Program-made: the position numbers and the translations under genes | Part shown: positions 59,278-64,000 of the stretch, piece after piece | Numbering within the stretch: position 1 is the first letter of the stretch | Layout of the letters: the number at the start of each line of letters is the position of its first letter | The notes under the pieces: model-generated | What the model was told of the DNA's origin: nothing | What the model saw: the letters and a program-made list of their open reading frames with translations, nothing else | The model's database searches: none | NCBI RefSeq assembly: GCF_018263925.1 | Contig: NZ_JAEVHF010000022.1 | Location: 1-64,000, forward strand | DNA: 64,000 bases | Direction: 5' to 3' | Origin: Kistimonas asteriae | GTDB lineage: Bacteria > Pseudomonadota > Gammaproteobacteria > Pseudomonadales > Endozoicomonadaceae

Positions 59278-59664
59278 ATGAAAAACCTGGATCAATTAAG
59301 ACATGAATTACGTCAATTTGCAGCAGACAGAGATTGGGATCAGTTCCATTCCCCTAAAAACCTGGCAATGGCCCTAAGTGTGGAATCCGCTGAATTACTG
59401 GAACACTTCCAGTGGCTAACAGAAACGCAGTCCAGCGAATTATCCGGAGCCAAGTTGGCAGACGTTGCCAAAGAACTGGCGGATATCCAGATCTATCTCG
59501 TTCGTCTCGCAGACAAGCTGAATATCGACCTGATGCAATCTGTCTCTGAGAAATTCGCAGAGAACTGCAAAAAATATCCAGCGGACCTCGTTCGCGGGCA
59601 AAGTAAAAAATACAACGAATACCCGCCTCATGTGATTGAGCAGACGGCAGCTGACTTAAAATAG
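59278..59664 (+). CDS. MazG-like nucleotide pyrophosphohydrolase
   Basis: A 128-residue all-helical NTP-PPase of the RS21-C6/DCTPP1-like type. The metal-binding signature is visible as ALSVESAELLEHFQW (E-x-x-E) and AKELADIQIYLVRL (E-x-x-D). Homologues hydrolyse dCTP or modified dNTPs to clean the nucleotide pool. Its last 9 bases overlap the end of polB, which converges, so the two genes share a terminator region. Confidence 0.87.
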   Translation: MKNLDQLRHELRQFAADRDWDQFHSPKNLAMALSVESAELLEHFQWLTETQSSELSGAKLADVAKELADIQIYLVRLADKLNIDLMQSVSEKFAENCKKYPADLVRGQSKKYNEYPPHVIEQTAADLK

Positions 59665-62043
59665 CGGTAATTGCTCATCCCACAGCTGAGTGAAGCTCTC
59701 TCCCACAAAGGGCAAAACGGCCTCAGCAACCGGTTTGAGCTGCTTGTCGATATAATGTTGGTAATCAATGGGACTGACTCGATGCTCTATCGCCTCGGGC
59801 CCATTCACAGTAATGATATAACTGATCCAGCCTTTGTTCTGATAGCGCAGCGTCTTGCCCGCAGCACGGTTGCATTCATCGGCCTGCCGCGCTGCCCTGA
59901 CGTGGGGAGGGCTGCTTCTGACATACTGACTGAGAGGACGACGAAGACGCTTCCTGTAGACCAGCTCACTATCCCGTTCACCGGCCAGTGTTTCCCTGAC
60001 CGTCTCCTTGACCAAATCAGCAGGCGATTGATCCGCAAACACCCGCTCAAACAGCTGAACCTGAAACTGCCTGGCCAGCGGGGTCCAGTCTGAACGGACA
60101 GACTCCAGCCCCTTAAAGACCAGCTGCTCTCCGTCAGGCGTCCACTTCAATCCCGCATAACGTTTTTTGCTGCCCGTTTCCGCACCGCGAATAGTCGGCA
60201 TCAGAAAACGGATATAATGGGTTTCGAATTCCAGTTCAAGGTAGCTGTCCAGCTGGAGCTCTTCCTGCAAGACATCATGCCAGCGCTGATTAATATCCAT
60301 CACCAACGCTTTACCAATGCAGCCAGCTTCTTCCGGACTGAAATTGTCAGCTAGCCGGACAAACAGGGAGTCCGTATCCCCATAAATCACCTGGTACCCC
60401 TCTGCTTCAATCCAGCCGGCGGTTTGCTGCATGATGGCATGCCCTCGAAGTGTAATGGAACTGGCCAGACGCGTATCGTAAAACCGGCACCCACCGGAGC
60501 CGAGTACCCCGTAAAATGAATTCATCAATATCTTGATAGCCTGTGAACGGGCCCCGTCCTGCTGTTGCTTCGCTTCATCCCGCTGCAGCCAGAGTGAGGT
60601 AATAATCGCCGGCAGAAAATGGCGCTCACGGGAAAAGACTGCCCCACGGAAACCGGGAATCGCCTGCTCCGGTAGCTTGAGACCTTCAACCAGCCCCAGT
60701 GGGTCAATCTTGAATGTGCGAATAATCGAGGGATAAAGGCTCTTGAAATCCAACACCAAAACGTTGTTGTACAACCCGGGTCTGGAATCCATCACATAGC
60801 CACCGGGACTGGCCAGGCCGCCCCCCTCGGGAAGATTCGGCGCCACATAACCGGCACGGTGCAATCTTGGCAGGTACAAGTGGGTGAAGGCAGCGACAGA
60901 ACCGCCCAGGCGATCCAGCTCCAGCCCCGTCAATTGGCTACGCAGTCTCAGGAAATCCAGCAACCGGGTCTGGTGAAAAATAGCCAGGACGAGCCTGCAG
61001 TCCTCCAGGTTATAGCGGGCAAGCTTGTGCTTATCATGGTGAAAATCATGGGTAATCGCCGCCAGCCGGTTATCAACATCCTCTGTTGCCTTCCCCCGGC
61101 CCAGGAGGCTTTGTGACACGGTTTCAAGGGTGAAGTCGACAAACTGGTAGGTGGCGGACTTTAGCGCATCAATGCCGTCGATCACTACGCGCCCGGGCAC
61201 GGTGACAAAACCCACACCTGACTCACCCCGACGTTCGCGCCAGCTGGCAGGTTGCCGCCCTCTTCCCAAGCACAGCCGGAAACCATGGGTTCGGGCCCGT
61301 TCCAGCAATAGCCGACAGTCAAAATTAACCACATTCCAGCCAATAAGAATATCCGGATCCAGTCGCTCGATTTCCTCCTCAAGCAATTTCAATAATGATC
61401 GTTCATTCTCGACCCAGAGAATAGTTCCTTCTAGAAGACCCGGACTTTCTCCCAAGGCTGAGGGCCCGATCATCAGCACCCGTTCGACAGCCTCACCGGC
61501 AAGCCCGACCGAATAAAGCTCCCCATCCGCAGAGCACTCAATATCCAGAGAAAGCACGGAAAAGGCAGGATTCACCTCTGCAGGACGCACTTTGACATCA
61601 TGGTATTCGGTATAACCACGTTGCCTGACCGCCCGTCCTGTGAACACAATGCCTCCCGTAATGAAACGTTCCATCAGGTAACGCTCATGCAGCCGAATAT
61701 CTGCTTCCAGCAGTGTCACGCCGAGTTGTCGAAGCCTGTCCTGCGCCTTGAATCCAGCTTCAAGCGTCGGCGTATAAACCGCTCGTACGGGCTCATGATG
61801 AAAGGTTTCCAACGCTACTGGCCGGCAGTCATGGGTGATACCGGCCTTCGAAAGACACTCAGACAGTCTGGTGTCATCCTCATCCCTGATGAAAAACACG
61901 GGGCGCTCCCCCGTGACAATGAGCTTTGCTATCCCTGAATCCGTCGTCACCCAGAGATGAATCTCCGTCATACCGGCGTGATCGAGGCTATGGCGTCCGA
62001 GAAGAAACCCCTCATGAACAGGGGCGTGGGTCTTGCGATTCAA
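59656..62043 (-). CDS. polB: DNA polymerase II
   Basis: A 795-residue family B polymerase, the SOS-linked Pol II. The 3'-5' exonuclease site is LSLDIECSADGELY (Asp167, Glu169); polymerase motifs are LVLDFKSLYPSIIRTF (motif A), KILMNSFYGVLGS (motif B) and YGDTDSLFV (motif C), followed by KKRYAG. The conserved opening GFLLGRHSL forces the start upstream of the first ATG (codon 25); the only start codon between it and the preceding in-frame stop is TTG, with AGGGA 9 bases away. Low initiation at TTG would fit a tightly restrained polymerase. No LexA box was recognised. Confidence 0.95.
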   Translation of the reverse strand: MNRKTHAPVHEGFLLGRHSLDHAGMTEIHLWVTTDSGIAKLIVTGERPVFFIRDEDDTRLSECLSKAGITHDCRPVALETFHHEPVRAVYTPTLEAGFKAQDRLRQLGVTLLEADIRLHERYLMERFITGGIVFTGRAVRQRGYTEYHDVKVRPAEVNPAFSVLSLDIECSADGELYSVGLAGEAVERVLMIGPSALGESPGLLEGTILWVENERSLLKLLEEEIERLDPDILIGWNVVNFDCRLLLERARTHGFRLCLGRGRQPASWRERRGESGVGFVTVPGRVVIDGIDALKSATYQFVDFTLETVSQSLLGRGKATEDVDNRLAAITHDFHHDKHKLARYNLEDCRLVLAIFHQTRLLDFLRLRSQLTGLELDRLGGSVAAFTHLYLPRLHRAGYVAPNLPEGGGLASPGGYVMDSRPGLYNNVLVLDFKSLYPSIIRTFKIDPLGLVEGLKLPEQAIPGFRGAVFSRERHFLPAIITSLWLQRDEAKQQQDGARSQAIKILMNSFYGVLGSGGCRFYDTRLASSITLRGHAIMQQTAGWIEAEGYQVIYGDTDSLFVRLADNFSPEEAGCIGKALVMDINQRWHDVLQEELQLDSYLELEFETHYIRFLMPTIRGAETGSKKRYAGLKWTPDGEQLVFKGLESVRSDWTPLARQFQVQLFERVFADQSPADLVKETVRETLAGERDSELVYRKRLRRPLSQYVRSSPPHVRAARQADECNRAAGKTLRYQNKGWISYIITVNGPEAIEHRVSPIDYQHYIDKQLKPVAEAVLPFVGESFTQLWDEQLPLF

Positions 62044-62228
62044 GGGAGCGATTCCCTGCCATCCAAAGCCTCATGATACCGTGCGGACATCAGGAAGGTC
62101 ACACCTATTCAGCACTATCGCTATACAGGCCTTTTTATGAACTAAAATCGTCAGCGGCAGTCAAATGGAAGCGCAGGCCATCCTTCATGCTAAACGGTAT
62201 TCATTACACACGCTTTCAGGCCTTATCT

Positions 62229-62723
62229 ATGAAATACGGTAATCTGGCAATCCAACTCTTTTATTCCGGCAGTTTGCTGCTTCTCACAACATTCGCCATG
62301 GCAAACACGTCCGATGACGAGATTGATGCCTGTGTCGTCAGGGAGGTTCCGATCAACATCATCGACACCTATGATTTCTTTTATCAAACCCCGAATAAGA
62401 CGCTGCAAGTCATCCGTGATCCTGATACGCTCCATGCGTTTTCTGATAATGCCAGAATGGTTGGAAGGATTGATTTCAATACACAGCTAGCACTTTATGC
62501 TCATATGGGGGTACAGCCTTCAGGCGGTTACTACATGACGATTACAGCCGTTGAGGACAAATGCCATTACCTGGAAGTCAGGGTAGAAAACCAGCAGCCG
62601 GGCGCTGGATGCGTGACCACGCAGGCTCTCACATACCCCCATCAACTGGTCACTATACCCAAACCAAGCGGGCCGAAACCCGTACTTTTCAAGGAAGTAT
62701 TCAGCAAAGAAAGCTGCTTATAA
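62229..62723 (+). CDS. PrcB-domain-like secreted protein
   Basis: A 164-residue protein with a signal peptide (IQLFYSGSLLLLTTFAMA). The C-terminal half matches the PrcB C-terminal domain pattern: SGGYYMTITAVEDKCHYLEVRVENQQPGAGCVTTQALTYPHQLVTIPKP, with GxYxIxI, PGxxC and PyxLVxIP elements. PrcB stabilises the surface protease PrtP in Treponema; no protease gene is adjacent here, so the partner is unknown. The frame opens about 100 codons earlier, but that part overlaps the polB leader and lacks conservation. Confidence 0.7.
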   Translation: MKYGNLAIQLFYSGSLLLLTTFAMANTSDDEIDACVVREVPINIIDTYDFFYQTPNKTLQVIRDPDTLHAFSDNARMVGRIDFNTQLALYAHMGVQPSGGYYMTITAVEDKCHYLEVRVENQQPGAGCVTTQALTYPHQLVTIPKPSGPKPVLFKEVFSKESCL

Positions 62724-62973
62724 CCATCTGTTTTAAATAGTCAAGACAACATAAGCAGACTCCAACCACAATCGTCCCAGGCCTGACACTCTGCGACTAT
62801 TGGCTAATTGAAAAATGCCCGATTATTACCCGCCTTCAGCAGGAAGGCCCTGCAGGTTGATCAGGGTGAAAAAACAGAATTATTTCAGGAACTTTTCCCC
62901 AAAATACCTTTCTTACGTAATAGACACCCGATTCAAATAACGTCGTATTTATTATGTAAGGAGTAGCTTGGTT

Positions 62974-63441
62974 ATGGATAAAGGTAACAGCAGTGATTTC
63001 GACATGAAGGATTTCTTTGAGAAACAGAAAGCCGCTGCCGCAAATAATCAATTCAACCAGACTAAAGATCTGGGCACAAAAAAAGAATTTACACCGCCAG
63101 GTAATATGCCAGCGAAGGATTCTGCATCAACGGATAACAAGGATTCCAATGGCAACGATATGCCCTTTGAAATCGACAAAGAGACTGAAGCACAGATTCT
63201 GGAAATCGTTAATTCCTTTATCAGTCTGGCGAACAAGCATGCCGAAGGCCGTAAGCTGCCTATCAATATCATCAGCGACGCCTTCCTCTATGCGGCGGCC
63301 CGTTACAACGCCTTCCTGGTAGCTTCCGCTGACCAGAAGAGCATTGCAACCAACCAGAAGGAGTATGTGGAAGCGTTCATGGAGCAATACAAGGCCATGC
63401 TTAAAGACCACTTCGAATTCTACAAAAAGAACCCGCTCTGA
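62974..63441 (+). CDS. DUF3144-like uncharacterised protein
   Basis: A 155-residue cytoplasmic protein. The N-terminal 60 residues are hydrophilic and probably disordered. The C-terminal 90 residues form a helical domain with IVNSFISLANKHAE, ISDAFLYAAARYNAFLVASA and EQYKAMLKDHFEFYKKNP, which fits the DUF3144 pattern. Function unknown. AAGGAG precedes the ATG by 10 bases; a TTG 2 codons up is a less likely start. A hairpin terminator follows. Confidence 0.78.
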   Translation: MDKGNSSDFDMKDFFEKQKAAAANNQFNQTKDLGTKKEFTPPGNMPAKDSASTDNKDSNGNDMPFEIDKETEAQILEIVNSFISLANKHAEGRKLPINIISDAFLYAAARYNAFLVASADQKSIATNQKEYVEAFMEQYKAMLKDHFEFYKKNPL

Positions 63442-63448
63442 TCGGATC

Positions 63449-63475
63449 AGGGTTCCGGCCACCTGCCGGAACCCT
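63449..63475 (+). terminator. Hairpin terminator
   Basis: AGGGTTCCGG and CCGGAACCCT form a perfect 10-base-pair stem with a 7-base loop, 8 bases after the stop of the DUF3144-like gene, followed by GCCCTCTTC. It lies between convergent genes. Confidence 0.7.
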
Positions 63476-63554
63476 GCCCTCTTCACCACTCGCTTTTCTA
63501 ACCGCCACATTTCCAGACCACCCGCGCATAATCGCTCGCATAGCCATTATTAGA

Positions 63555-64000
63555 TCAGGCTTTAAGAACCAGAGCCCCCAGCACAATCGCCAATCCGACC
63601 AGCCAGTAGACAGGCCAGCATCTGACCCTCAGTAGGTAAAACCCAATCAGCGCCATGGCAAATTCCAGCGACGTATGAACCGCCGAGACAAAGACCGGGG
63701 AATACATCGCCGCCACCAGCAACCCCACCACCGAAGCATTGATGCCACTGATAGCCCCCGCGACTCTCGCCCTACCGGCAACCGCCTGCCACGCATGTAG
63801 CATGCCGATTACCAGAAGAAAACCCGGTAGAAAGATCGCGACGGTGGCAAGCACAGCCCCCAACACCGGCATCGTATCGGATGCGAAATACCCCAGATAG
63901 GCAGACAAGGTAAACATGGGACCCGGGATCGCCTGTGCCGCAGCATAACCGGTCAGAAAGGTATCTGTACTGATCAGGTCTTTCGTCGTGTTCTGCAACA
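63555..64000 (-). CDS. Chromate transporter ChrA-type protein, 3' part
   Basis: About 148 C-terminal residues of a CHR-family membrane protein; the frame stays open to the window edge, so the start lies outside. The segment STDTFLTGYAAAQAIPGPMFTLSAYLGYFA is the CHR signature (usually GYGxxQxxPGPxFT), followed by four or five membrane helices and a short basic end. Full-length ChrA has two such halves. This may be the second half of a long ChrA or a short one-domain member; chromate as substrate is inferred from the family. Confidence 0.85.
   Translation of the reverse strand, partial: LQNTTKDLISTDTFLTGYAAAQAIPGPMFTLSAYLGYFASDTMPVLGAVLATVAIFLPGFLLVIGMLHAWQAVAGRARVAGAISGINASVVGLLVAAMYSPVFVSAVHTSLEFAMALIGFYLLRVRCWPVYWLVGLAIVLGALVLKA

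Noticed and set aside
61926-62228. An N-terminal extension of about 100 codons for the PrcB-like protein
   Set aside because: It overlaps the polB start on the other strand and puts the clear signal peptide in the middle of the protein.

Overview
The window reads as a gammaproteobacterial chromosome segment of roughly even base composition. Synteny places it near the pseudomonad/oceanospirillad group. From memory, the order tatD-pilZ-holB-tmk-mltG-pabC-(fabF)-acpP-fabG-fabD-plsX-rpmF-yceD-maf-sppA-HAD-rluC-rne-murB-ptp-kdsB-ycaR-lpxK-exbD-exbB-comEC-DUF2062-lolCD is that of Pseudomonas, and rlmL-rmf-pyrD also matches Pseudomonas. A marine, possibly animal-associated oceanospirillad is my inference, with only weak support (a decayed endoglycoceramidase-like gene).

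Layout. Bases 1-190 hold the tandem promoters and boxA of an rRNA operon that runs leftward out of the window. Bases 347-12766 are a long, mostly minus-strand block for envelope, lipid and replication functions: DNA polymerase III delta-prime, dTMP kinase, lytic transglycosylase, folate branch, fatty-acid and phospholipid initiation, L32, SppA and RluC. The core fatty-acid genes are there, but fabF is missing from its usual place. RNase E (13.3-16.4 kb) is divergent, with a long structured leader. A second minus-strand block (16.4-26.4 kb) makes UDP-MurNAc precursor, CMP-KDO and lipid A, and encodes ExbBD, ComEC and a two-gene Lol exporter. An ammonium transporter (26.6-27.9 kb) has a textbook sigma-54 promoter. 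rlmL, rmf and pyrD follow, then a permease, an aminopeptidase P and the 1,615-residue NAD-glutamate dehydrogenase. Bases 40.7-47.8 kb are a six-gene MoxR/Bat operon that includes a protein with 37 consecutive glutamines.

From 48 kb on the gene density falls and the content looks accessory: mmsB-like dehydrogenase, SDR, lipoprotein, YtcJ-like amidohydrolase, a GH5/ricin-lectin pseudogene with about seven lesions, a DUF2927-like protein, a CspD-like protein, and an A+T-rich stretch (56.3-57.9 kb) with a candidate small RNA facing a small gene that has a structured leader. The last part holds purT, a MazG-like pyrophosphatase, polB, a PrcB-like secreted protein, a DUF3144-like protein and the 3' part of a chrA-type gene cut by the window edge.

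I found no CRISPR array, prophage, transposase or complete unknown multi-gene system. The best leads for something undescribed are the sRNA/small-gene locus at 57.0-57.5 kb, the three-way-junction palindrome at 28.2 kb, and the fab cluster rearranged around a terminator.
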